A stretch of DNA of 64,000 nucleotides, taken from assembly GCF_022815905.2 (NCBI RefSeq), contig NZ_CP119327.1, forward strand, positions 1,860,001 to 1,924,000, read 5' to 3'. Both the position numbers and the translations under genes were made by a program. The notes below the pieces were generated by a model. It searched no databases. It was not told the origin of the DNA and saw only the letters and a program-made list of their open reading frames with translations. Source of the stretch: Staphylococcus sp. NRL 16/872 (lineage in GTDB: Bacteria; Bacillota; Bacilli; Staphylococcales; Staphylococcaceae). Shown here one piece after another: positions 9,464 to 19,649 of the stretch (its first letter is position 1; each line of letters opens with the position of its first letter).

Positions 9464-9866
9464 AATGTCTCGCTCCTTTTTTTACAATAATTCTATTATA
9501 CACGTTTTAAACTTGTTGATAAATTCATTCTTATCAGAATAAACCAATTTAGTCATGTGATTTGACACTAACTTACAATCTGAAAAACATTTCAATTTTG
9601 CTTAGAAAATCTATTTATTAAGTTGAAGTTAATTATTTTAAAATTTTATTTATATCTAGCTTTATAACAATACATTTGAACGCTTTAATGCTAGGATAGA
9701 AGTATAAACAACGAGTACTCACTACTTCATTGTGCTATAATGCACTATAAATGAAATTAATAGGTTTAACATTGGTTATAAATTACTTTTATAAATATTA
9801 ATTATAGCCTTCAGATATTCCTTATTTTATAAGTACTAAATTTAAATTAATGGAGGGTGACTATTA
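9464..9866. other. Divergent promoter region between murE and ugtP
   Basis: This 403-bp AT-rich gap has no credible open frame. For murE there is a minus-strand TATAAT at 9500-9495, about 32 nt before the TTG start, with only a poor -35 (TTTATC). For ugtP there is an extended -10, TGCTATAAT (9733-9741), about 125 nt before the ATG. The central part shows nothing that I can name. Confidence 0.5.
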
Positions 9867-11042
9867 ATGGTTACTCAAAATAAAAAGTTATTGATAATTA
9901 CCGGCTCATTTGGAAATGGTCATTTACAAGTTACACAAAGTGTTGTTAATCAACTTAATAAAATGAATGTACCTCACTTAACGGTGATTGAACATGATTT
10001 ATTTATGGAAGCGCATCCTATATTAACTTCTATTTGTAAAAAATGGTATATTAATAGCTTTAAATATTTTAGAAATATGTATAAAAACTTTTATTATAGT
10101 CGCCCTGACGAATTGGATAAATGTTTTTATAAATATTATGGTTTGAACAAATTAATAAATTTACTTCTAAAAGAGAAGCCTGACTTAATCTTATTAACGT
10201 TCCCTACTCCAGTTATGTCGGTATTAACTGAACAATTCAACATGCGTATACCAATTGCAACTGTAATGACGGACTATCGTTTGCAAAAAAACTGGATAAC
10301 GCCAAATTCACACAGATATTACGTGGCCACTGAAGATACGAAAAAGGACTTTATGAATGTAGGTGTTCCTGCATCCGACATTAAAGTGACCGGCATTCCT
10401 ATTTCAGAGAAATTCGAAGCAGATATTGATAAAGAAGCCTGGTTAACAAAACATCGCTTAAATCCAGATAAACCTACTATTTTAATGTCGGCTGGTGCCT
10501 TTGGAGTTTCTAAGGGCTTTGAATATATGATTGAAAACATTTTAGAAAAAAGTCCACACTCTCAAATTGTAATGATTTGTGGCCGAAGTAAAACTCTGAA
10601 ACGTAATTTAGAATTACAATTTAAATCCTATAATAATGTTCTTATTCTAGGTTATACAAAACATATGAATGAGTGGATGGCTTCTAGCCAACTTATGATC
10701 ACTAAACCAGGAGGTATTACTATTTCTGAGGGCTTAACGCGAAGTCTTCCTATGATTTTCTTAAATCCTCCTCCTGGACAAGAATTAGAAAATGCCTATT
10801 ACTTCCAAGAAAAAGGATATGGCAAAATAGCTAACACACCTGAGGAAGCAATTGAAGTAGTTTCCGATTTAACTAATCATGAAGAAAAACTCAGAGCAAT
10901 GAGTAATAAAATGATGAATGAAAAGGTTGATTACTCAACTTATAGATTATGTACCGACTTGTTAAATATTCTAGATAGTTCATCACAACAACAGGAAATT
11001 TATGGAAAGGTGCCACTCTATGCCAAGTTCTTCGTTAAATAA
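9867..11042 (+). CDS. ugtP: Processive diacylglycerol beta-glucosyltransferase
   Basis: UgtP (YpfP) transfers glucose from UDP-glucose to diacylglycerol twice, making the diglucosyl-diacylglycerol anchor of lipoteichoic acid on the inner membrane face. The 391-residue protein is a GT28/MGDG-synthase type enzyme: the N-terminal glycine loop GSFGNGH sits at residues 12-18 and the nucleotide-sugar motif [12 protein letters not shown] near 275-286. ATG 9867 follows GGAGGGTGA. The gene overlaps ltaA by 23 bp, the arrangement known in S. aureus, which couples anchor synthesis to its export. Confidence 0.96.
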   Translation: MVTQNKKLLIITGSFGNGHLQVTQSVVNQLNKMNVPHLTVIEHDLFMEAHPILTSICKKWYINSFKYFRNMYKNFYYSRPDELDKCFYKYYGLNKLINLLLKEKPDLILLTFPTPVMSVLTEQFNMRIPIATVMTDYRLQKNWITPNSHRYYVATEDTKKDFMNVGVPASDIKVTGIPISEKFEADIDKEAWLTKHRLNPDKPTILMSAGAFGVSKGFEYMIENILEKSPHSQIVMICGRSKTLKRNLELQFKSYNNVLILGYTKHMNEWMASSQLMITKPGGITISEGLTRSLPMIFLNPPPGQELENAYYFQEKGYGKIANTPEEAIEVVSDLTNHEEKLRAMSNKMMNEKVDYSTYRLCTDLLNILDSSSQQQEIYGKVPLYAKFFVK

Positions 11043-12216
11043 TAAAAACATTAGTAAAAACTTTAAGATAATGCTTATTATTCTATTTTTAATGGAATTT
11101 GCTAGAGGAATGTATATTTTAAGTTACATTAATTACTTACCTACTGTTACTTCTATAGCAGTAGGCGTAACCTCTGCAGCTTTATCAATTCATTTTATCT
11201 CCGATGCCGCAACTAATTTTGTCATCGGTTTCTTATTGAAAAAGTTCGGTACTAAAATCGTCTTAACTTTAGGTTTTTTACTCGCTTTCGTCAGTCTGTT
11301 TTTAGTAATATTTTTTCCAGCAAGTCCTGTAGTAATTATTTTTAGTGCTATTATGCTGGGTATTGCTGTAAGTCCTATTTGGGTAATTATGTTATCTAGT
11401 GTTGAAGAGAATCAACGTGGTAAACAAATGGGTTACGTCTATTTTGCATGGTTATTAGGCTTATTAGTTGGTTGGGCATTTATGAATGTATTGGTTAAAT
11501 TACATCCAACCCATTTTGCTTTTATGATGTCTCTTATCGTTGTTATTGCATGGGTTTTATATTATTTTGTAGATGTTAAATTAACAAATTATAATACTAA
11601 ACCTGTAAGTGAACAACTTGGACAAATTGTTGAGGTAATGAAACGCCATCTTGTACTATTCCCAGGTATCTTATTACAAGGTGCTTCTATTTCAGCATTA
11701 CTTCCTATTTTACCAACATACGCTACTAAAGTTGTCGGTGTGAGTACAATCGAATATACTGTTGCTATTGCGATTGGTGGTATTGGCTGTGCCATTTCAA
11801 TGCTATTCTTATCTAAAATTATTGATAAAAATAGTCGAGGTTTTATGTATGGTGTGATCTTTGTAGGTTTCATTTTATTCACCGGTTTTATCTTCGGATT
11901 ATCATTAGTGACTAACATCATTATTGTATGGATTGTAGCTATATTTATCGGACTAATGTATGGTATTTTATTACCAGCTTGGAATACATTTATGGCAGGT
12001 CAAATCGATCCTGCTGAACAAGAAGAAACGTGGGGCGTTTTTAATAGTGTTCAAGGCTTTGGTTCGATGATTGGACCACTATTCGGTGGCCTTATTGCGC
12101 AATTCTCAAATGGTTTAAGCAATACGTTTTACTTTTCCGCATTTATTTTCTTAGTGTTAGCCGTATTTTATGGTATTTATTTTGTTAAAAGTGAACGTAA
12201 CTATAAAGATAATTAA
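11020..12216 (+). CDS. ltaA: Glycolipid flippase LtaA (MFS transporter)
   Basis: LtaA flips diglucosyl-diacylglycerol to the outer leaflet so that LtaS can build lipoteichoic acid on it. The protein has 398 residues (S. aureus LtaA is 396) with about 12 membrane segments of the major facilitator fold, including LLKKFGTK in the loop between helices 2 and 3. ATG 11020 is chosen because GGAAAGGTG lies 7 nt upstream; the in-frame ATG at 11002 has no binding site. It begins inside the 3' end of ugtP and ends before a bidirectional terminator. Confidence 0.95.
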   Translation: MPSSSLNNKNISKNFKIMLIILFLMEFARGMYILSYINYLPTVTSIAVGVTSAALSIHFISDAATNFVIGFLLKKFGTKIVLTLGFLLAFVSLFLVIFFPASPVVIIFSAIMLGIAVSPIWVIMLSSVEENQRGKQMGYVYFAWLLGLLVGWAFMNVLVKLHPTHFAFMMSLIVVIAWVLYYFVDVKLTNYNTKPVSEQLGQIVEVMKRHLVLFPGILLQGASISALLPILPTYATKVVGVSTIEYTVAIAIGGIGCAISMLFLSKIIDKNSRGFMYGVIFVGFILFTGFIFGLSLVTNIIIVWIVAIFIGLMYGILLPAWNTFMAGQIDPAEQEETWGVFNSVQGFGSMIGPLFGGLIAQFSNGLSNTFYFSAFIFLVLAVFYGIYFVKSERNYKDN

Positions 12217-12232
12217 ATAGTATTTACTATAA

Positions 12233-12281
12233 AAAAGGGTCTAAAAACGAGTGACATTCCACTCATTTCTAGACCCTTTTT
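12233..12281. terminator. Bidirectional terminator between ltaA and 2H phosphoesterase gene
   Basis: AAAAGGGTCTA pairs with TAGACCCTTTT, with an inner GAGTG/CACTC pair; T-runs follow on both strands. Confidence 0.85.
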
Positions 12282-12301
12282 CAATATATTCAATAATTAG
12301 A

Positions 12302-12811
12302 TTACGCTAATTTGAAAGTATCAATCACTTTCCATTTATCTTCTTCTTCGTCAAAACGTAATAATGAAAGTTCATCGATAATTTCTTTATGATCTACCCC
12401 TGCTAATTCTACTTGACCATAAATATCTTCGAATTCTTGGCTTGATAAACCTTGAGCGATTGTAAAGTGAGGCACGAAAGGATGTTCCGCTTCTCCGTAG
12501 AAATTTCCAGTGTTGAATTTTTTGAAAAGTTGTTCTAATTCATCAGTTTTAGCTACTTTAAAATAAATAACATTATTTGTAGGTTTAAAACTTGAAGCTT
12601 TCGTAGCATGCACTTCAACAGGTTTTAAGCCGTCTAATCTTTTTGAAATTTCTTTTTTTACTGAATCTAAATCCTCATCATTAATTTCAAAATGCGATTT
12701 AATCGTAATATGAGGCATGATACGTGCATATTCAGTATCATAACGTTTACGATAACCGTTTACTTCTTCTTGGAATGATTCTGACGGAATTAATGCTAAT
12801 CCTATATTCAT
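12302..12811 (-). CDS. 2H phosphoesterase superfamily protein (YjcG-like)
   Basis: This soluble 169-residue protein carries the two H-x-T/S signatures of the 2H (2'-5' RNA ligase / cyclic phosphodiesterase) superfamily: PHITIK in the N-terminal half and PHFTIA in the C-terminal half. ATG 12811 follows AAAGGAGGAATTTCA; an upstream in-frame ATG at 12835 would place this binding site inside the coding region and is rejected. The following gene on the same strand is an esterase like B. subtilis YjcH, which is next to yjcG there too. The natural substrate is unknown. Confidence 0.85.
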   Translation of the reverse strand: MNIGLALIPSESFQEEVNGYRKRYDTEYARIMPHITIKSHFEINDEDLDSVKKEISKRLDGLKPVEVHATKASSFKPTNNVIYFKVAKTDELEQLFKKFNTGNFYGEAEHPFVPHFTIAQGLSSQEFEDIYGQVELAGVDHKEIIDELSLLRFDEEEDKWKVIDTFKLA

Positions 12812-12988
12812 TGAAATTCCTCCTTTGTTTAACATACTTCCATTATAGCAAAATTCTATATATTACGTTATTAGTTAATAGAATTTTTTGAAAAGGTTTA
12901 CAATATTGAAATATTCTAGGGTTTTTTCCTCTTTATTTTAATGACTTTGTTAACTATCAATACCCTGTTACAAAAAATTATATCAAAT

Positions 12989-13750
12989 TTATACCTCATT
13001 TGATGGTAATGGAATCTCTTCATTTAAGAAATAATTTAAAATATCAGCCAACATAGGTTTCCAAGATTTCCAATTGTGCCCACCGTCAAACTCTGTATAT
13101 TGATAAGTAATGCCACATTGCTGAATGGCTTTTGAAAGCGCTCTATTAGGCGTTAAGAAATTGGCACGCTCTCCAGTAGTTGGAAGTTTAAAATCTGCTT
13201 CTTCTTTACCAATGGCATGCCAAATTGTTAATTCTTTGAATTGCATGCAGTGATCTAATTTATCCAATACTGTGCTATCTGAATGTGGACTGAGCATAGC
13301 GACTTGACTAAATATGGTTGGATAAGTAAGTGCTGTAAGCAAAGCAATACTTCCAGCTAAGCTATCGCCCATTAGTATTCTAGCATTTCCTACTTTGTAA
13401 GTTGGGAATGTATTATCGATAAACGGTAATAATTCTTTACCAACAGCTTGAACCGTCTTACTACTACGACTACCTTGAGGATGAAATTCTTCTCGTCGTT
13501 TATCTACATCTTCATAATGGAAGCCAACGATAATCGCGCGTTGAATTTGTTCTTCTCTTCTTAAGCGTTCATATTCACGTTGTATTCTCCCAAAACGTAA
13601 AAAATCGAGTCCATCAAAACAAATGATGACTTGATATTTAAATAGTTCTGAATAATTTTCTGGTAGATAAACAGATAGCGTAACATCTCTTTCTAAAATA
13701 TGACTATGTAAAATGTGTTTATTGATTTTACCAGCTTTAAAATTCGCCAT
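12989..13750 (-). CDS. Esterase-D-like alpha/beta hydrolase (YjcH-like)
   Basis: This is a cytoplasmic putative carboxylesterase of 253 residues. The nucleophile elbow is GDSLAGS (GxSxxG form) in mid-protein and the catalytic histidine lies in DGGHNWKSW near residue 225; an Asp from the segment between them should complete the triad. There is no signal peptide. ATG 13750 follows GAGGGGGCAACAATAAC. It is separated from the 2H phosphoesterase gene by 177 bp but keeps the yjcG-yjcH pairing of B. subtilis. The substrate is unknown. Confidence 0.85.
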   Translation of the reverse strand: MANFKAGKINKHILHSHILERDVTLSVYLPENYSELFKYQVIICFDGLDFLRFGRIQREYERLRREEQIQRAIIVGFHYEDVDKRREEFHPQGSRSSKTVQAVGKELLPFIDNTFPTYKVGNARILMGDSLAGSIALLTALTYPTIFSQVAMLSPHSDSTVLDKLDHCMQFKELTIWHAIGKEEADFKLPTTGERANFLTPNRALSKAIQQCGITYQYTEFDGGHNWKSWKPMLADILNYFLNEEIPLPSNEV

Positions 13751-14048
13751 TGTTATTGTTGCCCCCTCTAAATATTATCTTTATTGTATCAAATTTAAAT
13801 ATGCGTTTTAAATCACTGTTTATTAACAATTGATGATATGTATGTAAACTTTTATAAATTCATATTATTTGATTACCAAACTATCTTTAAAATATTATAA
13901 ACATTTTAAATTTTAATTCTGTTACATTTATTTATTTTAAAATATTATATTATAATATTTTTTGTTTGTTAAAATTTTCCTTTTTAACGATCCGCATTTA
14001 ATATATACTTATAATAATGAAAAGATTACTATAGGAGGAAGTAAGCTT
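13751..14048. other. AT-rich divergent intergenic region
   Basis: This 298-bp gap between the esterase and the permease holds TATAAT hexamers at 13951-13956 and 14010-14015 on the plus strand. Neither has a good -35 at the right distance. An open frame that starts at 13962 runs in frame into the permease, but its upstream part looks non-coding. Confidence 0.4.
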
Positions 14049-15134
14049 ATGCTTAACAAAGTTTGGTTTCGAACGGGAATCGCATTGATTATCCTGTTTG
14101 TGCTAATTAAATTATTTATGGAAGTACAAAGTGTCTTTGCCCCTATTGCGACAATTATTGGCTCTGTCTTCCTTCCATTCTTAATTAGCGGATTTTTATT
14201 TTATATCTGCTTACCTTTCCAAAACATCCTTGAAAAATGGGGTTTCCCACGTTGGGCTAGTATTCTAACAATATTTATAGGTTTGATTGCTATTATTGCT
14301 ATTATTGTAGCTTTTGTTGCGCCGATTATTTTTTCAAATGCTAACAATTTGATTAAGTCGACACCATCATTACAACGTGAGGCTGAAAAAATTATTAATT
14401 TCTCACTTAACCAAATGGATAAATTACCAAGTGATGTGACTAATCGTATTAATTCTGCAGTAAAATCAATCGGTGATAGTCTGACTGGTATTTTAGCAAA
14501 TTCATTTACTTACATAACATCATTCATATCAACTATATTCTTATTGGTTATGGTGCCTTTCTTCTTAATTTATATGTTAAAGGATCACGAAAAATTCATT
14601 CCTGCAACTGCTAAATTCTTCAAAGGTGAACGTAAAGTATTTGTAGTTGACTTGTTAAAAGATTTAAACTTCACTTTAAAATCATATATTCAGGGTCAAG
14701 TAACAGTTAGTATTATCTTAGGTATTATTTTATATATTGGCTATACAATCATTGGTTTACCTTATACGCCATTACTTGTATTATTTGCTGCTTTCGCAAA
14801 TTTAATACCTTTCTTAGGTCCATGGTTATCATTCGCTCCTGCCGCTATACTAGGTATGATCGATAGCCCTACGACTTTCATTTGGGTATGTGTCGTTACT
14901 TTAATTGCACAGCAACTTGAAGGTAACGTTATCACACCAAATGTGATGGGTAAATCTTTAAGTATTCATCCATTAACTATCATTGTAGTTATCTTAGCTG
15001 CTGGTGATTTAGGTGGATTCACGCTTATTTTAATTGCTGTACCTTTATATGCAGTAATTAAAACAATTGCTAGTAATGTATTTAAATACCGTCAACGTAT
15101 TATTGATAAAGCAAACAGTGATGTTAAAGATTAA
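14049..15134 (+). CDS. AI-2E family transporter (PerM/YtvI-like membrane protein)
   Basis: This is a polytopic membrane protein of 361 residues with the typical AI-2E layout: two N-terminal helices, a central soluble segment (about 105-165), and a C-terminal half with GQVTVSIILG, LIPFLGP and GNVITPNVMG. The family name comes from one E. coli member; other members have been linked to Na+/H+ exchange or osmotic stress, so the cargo is not predicted. ATG 14049 follows ATAGGAGGAAG; the longer in-frame start at 13962 has no binding site. It is monocistronic, followed by a repeat region and terminator. Confidence 0.85.
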   Translation: MLNKVWFRTGIALIILFVLIKLFMEVQSVFAPIATIIGSVFLPFLISGFLFYICLPFQNILEKWGFPRWASILTIFIGLIAIIAIIVAFVAPIIFSNANNLIKSTPSLQREAEKIINFSLNQMDKLPSDVTNRINSAVKSIGDSLTGILANSFTYITSFISTIFLLVMVPFFLIYMLKDHEKFIPATAKFFKGERKVFVVDLLKDLNFTLKSYIQGQVTVSIILGIILYIGYTIIGLPYTPLLVLFAAFANLIPFLGPWLSFAPAAILGMIDSPTTFIWVCVVTLIAQQLEGNVITPNVMGKSLSIHPLTIIVVILAAGDLGGFTLILIAVPLYAVIKTIASNVFKYRQRIIDKANSDVKD

Positions 15135-15197
15135 TATTATTGAAAAGGGAGAAAGACAGAAATCTTAATTTCTTAAAAAGATTTCGTCGTCTAACCT

Positions 15198-15306
15198 CAA
15201 CATAGAGACTTTCTTTTTCGAAAGTCTCTATGTTGGGGCCCCGCTCCCTGGCAAGGTTGACTAGATTTGAAAAAAGCTTGATTTAAGCGCATTTTCAAAT
15301 CAGTCA
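15198..15306. repeat. STAR-like GC-rich staphylococcal intergenic repeat
   Basis: A strong hairpin (CAACATAGAGACTTTC with GAAAGTCTCTATGTTG, 15198-15234) runs into TGTTGGGGCCCCGC and then a second hairpin (TGACTAGATTTGAAAA with TTTTCAAATCAGTCA, 15258-15306). The GGGGCCCC core next to an AGACTTTC-type hairpin is the pattern of STAR-type repeats scattered in staphylococcal genomes. A relative lies at 53277-53497. It fills most of the 305-bp gap before fabI. Confidence 0.7.
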
Positions 15307-15328
15307 GCACCTGCCAATATGTTAACGA

Positions 15329-15359
15329 AGGCTGAGACATTTTATTATTGTCCCAGCCT
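15329..15359 (+). terminator. Terminator after AI-2E family gene
   Basis: AGGCTGAGACA pairs with TGTCCCAGCCT and is followed by GTTTTTATG on the plus strand. Confidence 0.75.
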
Positions 15360-15397
15360 GTTTTTATGCAATATATAAGAAACTTCATTTTCAAAAA

Positions 15398-15426
15398 AGA
15401 CTTAATGCATCGAGTACATTAAGTCT
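15398..15426 (-). terminator. Terminator after fabI
   Basis: AGACTTAATG pairs with CATTAAGTCT; on the minus strand it is followed by TTTTTTGA. Confidence 0.85.
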
Positions 15427-15439
15427 AAATATCATTCTA

Positions 15440-16210
15440 TTATTTAATAGCGTGGAAACCACTATCAACGTGAATATTCTCACCAGTCACGCCACTTGAG
15501 AAATCACTTAATAAGTAAGCTGCTGTTTTACCAACTTCTTCTTGGTCAACGTTACGTCTTAATGGCGCACGCTCTTCAATTTCTTTAAGAATTGTGTTGA
15601 AACCACCAACACCTTTAGCACTTAATGTACGAATAGGACCTGCAGAAATCGCGTTAACGCGAATATTATCTGGACCTAAGTCATAAGCTAAATATTTAAC
15701 GTTGGCTTCTAAACTAGCTTTCGCTACACCCATAACGTTGTAGTTTTGAACAGCAAATTCTCCACCTAAATAAGTTGTAGCTACAATACTACCGCCATTT
15801 GGCATGATTTTTTTAGCTTCATGCGCAACGATAGTTAATGAATAAGAACTAATATCTTGAGCTAATAAGAAACCTTCGCGAGATGTTTCTGAGAAACGAC
15901 CACGTAAATCTTCAATATTTGCAAAAGCGATTGAGTGATAAACGCCATCAATATTTCCAACTTCTTCACCAATTTTAGCGAAACCATTTACGACGTCTTC
16001 ATCTTTTTGTACGTCAATTTGGTATAATTTTGGATCTTGTTGATTTAATTGATCTAATAGTTTTTCTAACTCTTTACGGCTACGATCTTTACGATATGTA
16101 AATACTAAGTTAGCACCTAATTGGTCTAATACTTTCGCAACGCCGAATCCGATACTACGTTTATTAGCAATACCCATAATAACGAATGTTTTATTTTCAA
16201 GATTAATCAT
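15440..16210 (-). CDS. fabI: Enoyl-[acyl-carrier-protein] reductase (NADPH)
   Basis: FabI performs the last reduction of each fatty acid elongation cycle in the cytoplasm. It is a short-chain dehydrogenase of 256 residues with the GIANKRSIGFG nucleotide loop and the catalytic set Tyr147, Tyr157 and Lys164 in YLGGEFAVQNYNVMGVAK. It is the triclosan target in staphylococci; Met99 and Ala95 of S. aureus FabI correspond to the AFANIED stretch, where an Ile replaces the Met. ATG 16210 follows AAGGAGTTATTCGC. It is transcribed alone between two terminators. I saw no FapR palindrome upstream of it. Confidence 0.97.
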   Translation of the reverse strand: MINLENKTFVIMGIANKRSIGFGVAKVLDQLGANLVFTYRKDRSRKELEKLLDQLNQQDPKLYQIDVQKDEDVVNGFAKIGEEVGNIDGVYHSIAFANIEDLRGRFSETSREGFLLAQDISSYSLTIVAHEAKKIMPNGGSIVATTYLGGEFAVQNYNVMGVAKASLEANVKYLAYDLGPDNIRVNAISAGPIRTLSAKGVGGFNTILKEIEERAPLRRNVDQEEVGKTAAYLLSDFSSGVTGENIHVDSGFHAIK

Positions 16211-16345
16211 GCGAATAACTCCTTATAATCATTTATTATTTAATTTGTAAACATATTGTTTAAAACAATAAAGAATACTCTAATGAATATATTTTACCAT
16301 TCTTGCTAAAGATTTATAAAGCAATATCAGTGTTTTAGGAAAAAA

Positions 16346-16374
16346 GAAGGTATACCCACGCATGATGTACCTTC
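16346..16374 (-). terminator. Terminator of the yjbL-relQ-nadK-rluD-mgtE-cpaA operon
   Basis: GAAGGTA pairs with TACCTTC and is followed on the minus strand by TTTTTTCC, downstream of cpaA. Confidence 0.75.
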
Positions 16375-16386
16375 GTTCTCAAAATT

Positions 16387-18231
16387 CTAATAATAAAATT
16401 CAAGTTCTGATTTTAATTCATCTACATATTCTTTAGAACCTGTAACAATTAAACGGTCTTTATATCTAAGTTGCGTATCACCATGGGGAACAATAGAATC
16501 ATTATTACGAATAATACGCACAAAGATGATATCGCCACCAAATGGGAAGTTCCGTAATTGTATATTTTCATATTTATGATTAAGCATTTCAATTTCATAT
16601 AAAGATGTTTCAACGTTACTTAAGATATTTAACATATTCGGTGTCTCAATTAAGCCTTGAAGAAAGACCCTATTACTTATAAAGTTACTGAATACTTCTA
16701 TACCTTCAATTTTCATTTCATCGTCTTCACTACTACTTTCAAGTCTACAGATGACTCGATTTACATCATGTGCTTTAGCTAATTTAGCAATTTCGCGGTT
16801 TAAATTATCATCATTAGCTGAACATACCACGATATCTTGATCAAACAAGCCTAATCTTTCTAATAAATGTTCTTCGTAATTCGAAATTTCAACAACTGTC
16901 ACATTATCTGGCAAATTTCGTTTATCACCTAAATCTTTGCGATAATACAATGTCACATTGTATAAATGCGGAGATAGGTTACGAACAATCGGAATAGTTA
17001 ATTGATTTTTACCAATTAAGGCAATATTAATTTTACGATTAGCTTCATCTGGAATTGGAAAGACTTTTTTGAAAATGATTGGAACAAACACACACGTAAT
17101 AATCGCACTTAATATGAGAATACCTGACATTTCTGGTGAAATAGTATGTAATTGTTCCGCAATTTTTGCTGAAGCGATAACTAATGATAGTGTTGATGTT
17201 AATAGAAACGCTGAAGCTATAGTCGTCTTACTATCAAACCAACGTCTAATAAAGAATACTGGGATTAATTTTGAAATAATAAAAGCTAAAATTAATATAG
17301 GTATTATGATTAATAAAGATGGTTCTTTGATTAGGGAAGGAATATTTAAATCGACGCCTACCATAATAAAAAATATCGGAATAAAGAAACCATATCCAAA
17401 TGAATCGAGTGTATGAACTAATTCCTCATCCGGTTTCAACAATGATACAACCACACCCGCTAAGAAAGCGCCTAATATGTATTCGGCACCAACACCTTCA
17501 GCTAAAGCAACCAATAATATAATCAATGCGAAAATGGCTCTAATACCTATTTGTGTCGTTCCACCAATTAAACGATGTAAAAATTTCATACGCTTAAAGA
17601 CGACACCTAATACATAAAAGATAGCTGTAAAAACAAGAAGTATAGCTGATAACCATACCGAACTATCACTGTGTCCATTTATCCCACCATAAATAGTCAA
17701 TAATACCATTGTTACTAAATCAGCTAAAACAGCCACAAGTAAAATAAATTGACCAATAGTGGTGCGCATAATATTCATTTCTTTTAGTGTAGGTACGACT
17801 ACTCCTAACGAAATTGTTGAAATAATAATAATCATTAATAATACATCATCTACAAGGCCTAACCACTTAAATGCATAAGCTAGGACGATTGAAATAATCA
17901 TAATAAATACAAATACTATTAAAGCTAAATTTAGATGACTTGGCACATGCTTGTCATTTTCATTTGTACCCTGGCGATTACGTGTATCTTTCTTAAATGT
18001 ACTAAAGTCAATTTCAAGACCACTTAAAAACATTAAAAAGATAAAACCAAGCGTTGAAAGAATGCTAAGCATGCTATCTTTTTCAACAAGATTTAAAAAT
18101 GAATGGCCAATGATAATTCCCATAATAATTTCAGCCACCACTACAGGTAAAAACGTAATATTTAATCTATTTACAATAATTGGTGTAAAAAATGCTGCTA
18201 CAACTACAATTACTAGAGAAAAGAACTCCAT
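16387..18231 (-). CDS. cpaA: CPA2-family cation/proton antiporter with RCK_N and RCK_C domains
   Basis: This 614-residue protein exports Na+/K+ in exchange for protons. The first 385 or so residues hold about 12 membrane segments. RCK_N follows from about 395 (INIALIGKNQLTIPIVRN) and RCK_C (TrkA_C) covers about 530-614. In S. aureus the protein encoded next to fabI is CpaA, whose RCK_C domain binds cyclic-di-AMP; position and architecture match. ATG 18231 follows an AGGGGGA site. It is the last gene of the operon, 9 bp after mgtE. B. subtilis YjbQ is the counterpart in the same neighbourhood. Confidence 0.92.
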   Translation of the reverse strand: MEFFSLVIVVVAAFFTPIIVNRLNITFLPVVVAEIIMGIIIGHSFLNLVEKDSMLSILSTLGFIFLMFLSGLEIDFSTFKKDTRNRQGTNENDKHVPSHLNLALIVFVFIMIISIVLAYAFKWLGLVDDVLLMIIIISTISLGVVVPTLKEMNIMRTTIGQFILLVAVLADLVTMVLLTIYGGINGHSDSSVWLSAILLVFTAIFYVLGVVFKRMKFLHRLIGGTTQIGIRAIFALIILLVALAEGVGAEYILGAFLAGVVVSLLKPDEELVHTLDSFGYGFFIPIFFIMVGVDLNIPSLIKEPSLLIIIPILILAFIISKLIPVFFIRRWFDSKTTIASAFLLTSTLSLVIASAKIAEQLHTISPEMSGILILSAIITCVFVPIIFKKVFPIPDEANRKINIALIGKNQLTIPIVRNLSPHLYNVTLYYRKDLGDKRNLPDNVTVVEISNYEEHLLERLGLFDQDIVVCSANDDNLNREIAKLAKAHDVNRVICRLESSSEDDEMKIEGIEVFSNFISNRVFLQGLIETPNMLNILSNVETSLYEIEMLNHKYENIQLRNFPFGGDIIFVRIIRNNDSIVPHGDTQLRYKDRLIVTGSKEYVDELKSELEFYY

Positions 18232-18240
18232 TTTGTCCCC

Positions 18241-19626
18241 CTATGTTAAATATGACATGAATGTTGTTGCCAAACCGAAATAAATTAACATACTAACAAT
18301 ATCATTAATTGTAGTAATAAATGGACCACTTGCTACTGCTGGGTCAATATTTAATTTATTCATTAATAATGGAATCATTGAGCCGACTAATGTACCGACA
18401 GTCATGGCAATGGTTAGACTGCCACCCACAATAAGTGCTAAAAACGGTTGACGATATAATACTACAATTATAGTAAAAAGTATAATAGCACAAATAATCC
18501 CTGATAAAAATCCACTTCCTGCTTCTCTTAAAGCCACTTTAAATTTACTTTGTTCATCGATTTCACCGGTAGAAATATTTCTAACAGAAACCGCAAGTGA
18601 TTGTGTACCTGAATTTCCTGACATCCCACTAATAATAGGGATAAAAGCTGCTAATAAAGCAACTTGAGATAAAGTAGCTTCGAAACTACCTAATATCGTT
18701 GCAGTAATCATTCCTAAAAATGTTAATACAATGAGCCATGGTAAACGTTTGGTTGCTGTTTTGACTACTGAATCATTCGTTGAATCAATATCTGAAACCC
18801 CGGCTAATCGAGAGTAGTCTTCACTAGCTTCTTCATCCATAACGTCTAAAATATCATCAATCGTAATAATACCTAATAGATGACTTTGATAATCTATTAC
18901 AGGCATGGCGATAAAATCGTAGTCTCTCATTTTTTGTGCAACGTCCTCTTGGTCTTCTGCCACGTCAACACTAATTACACGCGTATTCATAATATCTTCT
19001 ATATAAGCATCATTTTCCGCAACAATTAAATCCCTTAATGATAAAACGCCGACAAGTTGACCAGCTGCATTTACCGCAAAAATAACATAAATTGTTTCAG
19101 CATCAGGTGCTTGTTCTTTAACTAGCATCAAAGCTTCTTTTACCGGTGTTTCTGAATCTAAAGAAATATATTCAGTAGTCATAATACCACCGGCAGTATC
19201 TTCTTCATAATGTAACAAGTCTTTAATTTCGTTTGCTTCTTCTCGCTGCATTAACGTAAGTAAACTTGCCACTTTGGGTTTGGATAATTCATTTAAAATA
19301 TCTACGGCATTATCGGAAGACATATTTTCTAATACTTTACTCGCATAATGGGCATCCATTGTATCAAATAAATCTTCATATTCATCTTCATCAATTTCTA
19401 ATTGATCAAAGAATTCAGCTACCTCTTTAGGAGATAAAAATTCAAAAATTCTTTGTCTATTTTCAAGAGTTGTATTTTCGAAGTACTCACTCTGTTCATA
19501 TTCATGGATCGCTAAAAATTCTTCTCTAAAACGATCAATATCATCTTGTACTAAAATGTCGTCTAGTAGACGTTTATTATATTCTTCTAATTCATTTTTG
19601 TCATTTTTTTCTATTTCTGACGACAC
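18241..19626 (-). CDS. mgtE: Magnesium transporter MgtE
   Basis: MgtE is a dimeric Mg2+ channel gated by its own cytosolic domains. The 461 residues show the expected order: acidic N-domain (about 1-135), two CBS domains (about 140-265) and five membrane helices (about 290-460) with the conserved PIISGMSGNSGTQS and ITTINDIVSM stretches. The start is GTG 19626 with AGGAGG 8 nt upstream. It is 23 bp after the pseudouridine synthase gene and directly before cpaA, so magnesium entry and cation/proton exchange are on one transcript. Confidence 0.96.
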   Translation of the reverse strand: MSSEIEKNDKNELEEYNKRLLDDILVQDDIDRFREEFLAIHEYEQSEYFENTTLENRQRIFEFLSPKEVAEFFDQLEIDEDEYEDLFDTMDAHYASKVLENMSSDNAVDILNELSKPKVASLLTLMQREEANEIKDLLHYEEDTAGGIMTTEYISLDSETPVKEALMLVKEQAPDAETIYVIFAVNAAGQLVGVLSLRDLIVAENDAYIEDIMNTRVISVDVAEDQEDVAQKMRDYDFIAMPVIDYQSHLLGIITIDDILDVMDEEASEDYSRLAGVSDIDSTNDSVVKTATKRLPWLIVLTFLGMITATILGSFEATLSQVALLAAFIPIISGMSGNSGTQSLAVSVRNISTGEIDEQSKFKVALREAGSGFLSGIICAIILFTIIVVLYRQPFLALIVGGSLTIAMTVGTLVGSMIPLLMNKLNIDPAVASGPFITTINDIVSMLIYFGLATTFMSYLT

Positions 19627-19649
19627 GTGAACTTCCTCCTATCTAAAAA

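Noticed and set aside
14049..15134. Autoinducer-2 exporter for quorum sensing
   Set aside because: The family name alone does not show this; nothing in the context points to AI-2.
16211..16386. FapR operator upstream of fabI
   Set aside because: I looked for a TTAGTACC/GGTACTAA-type palindrome and found none.
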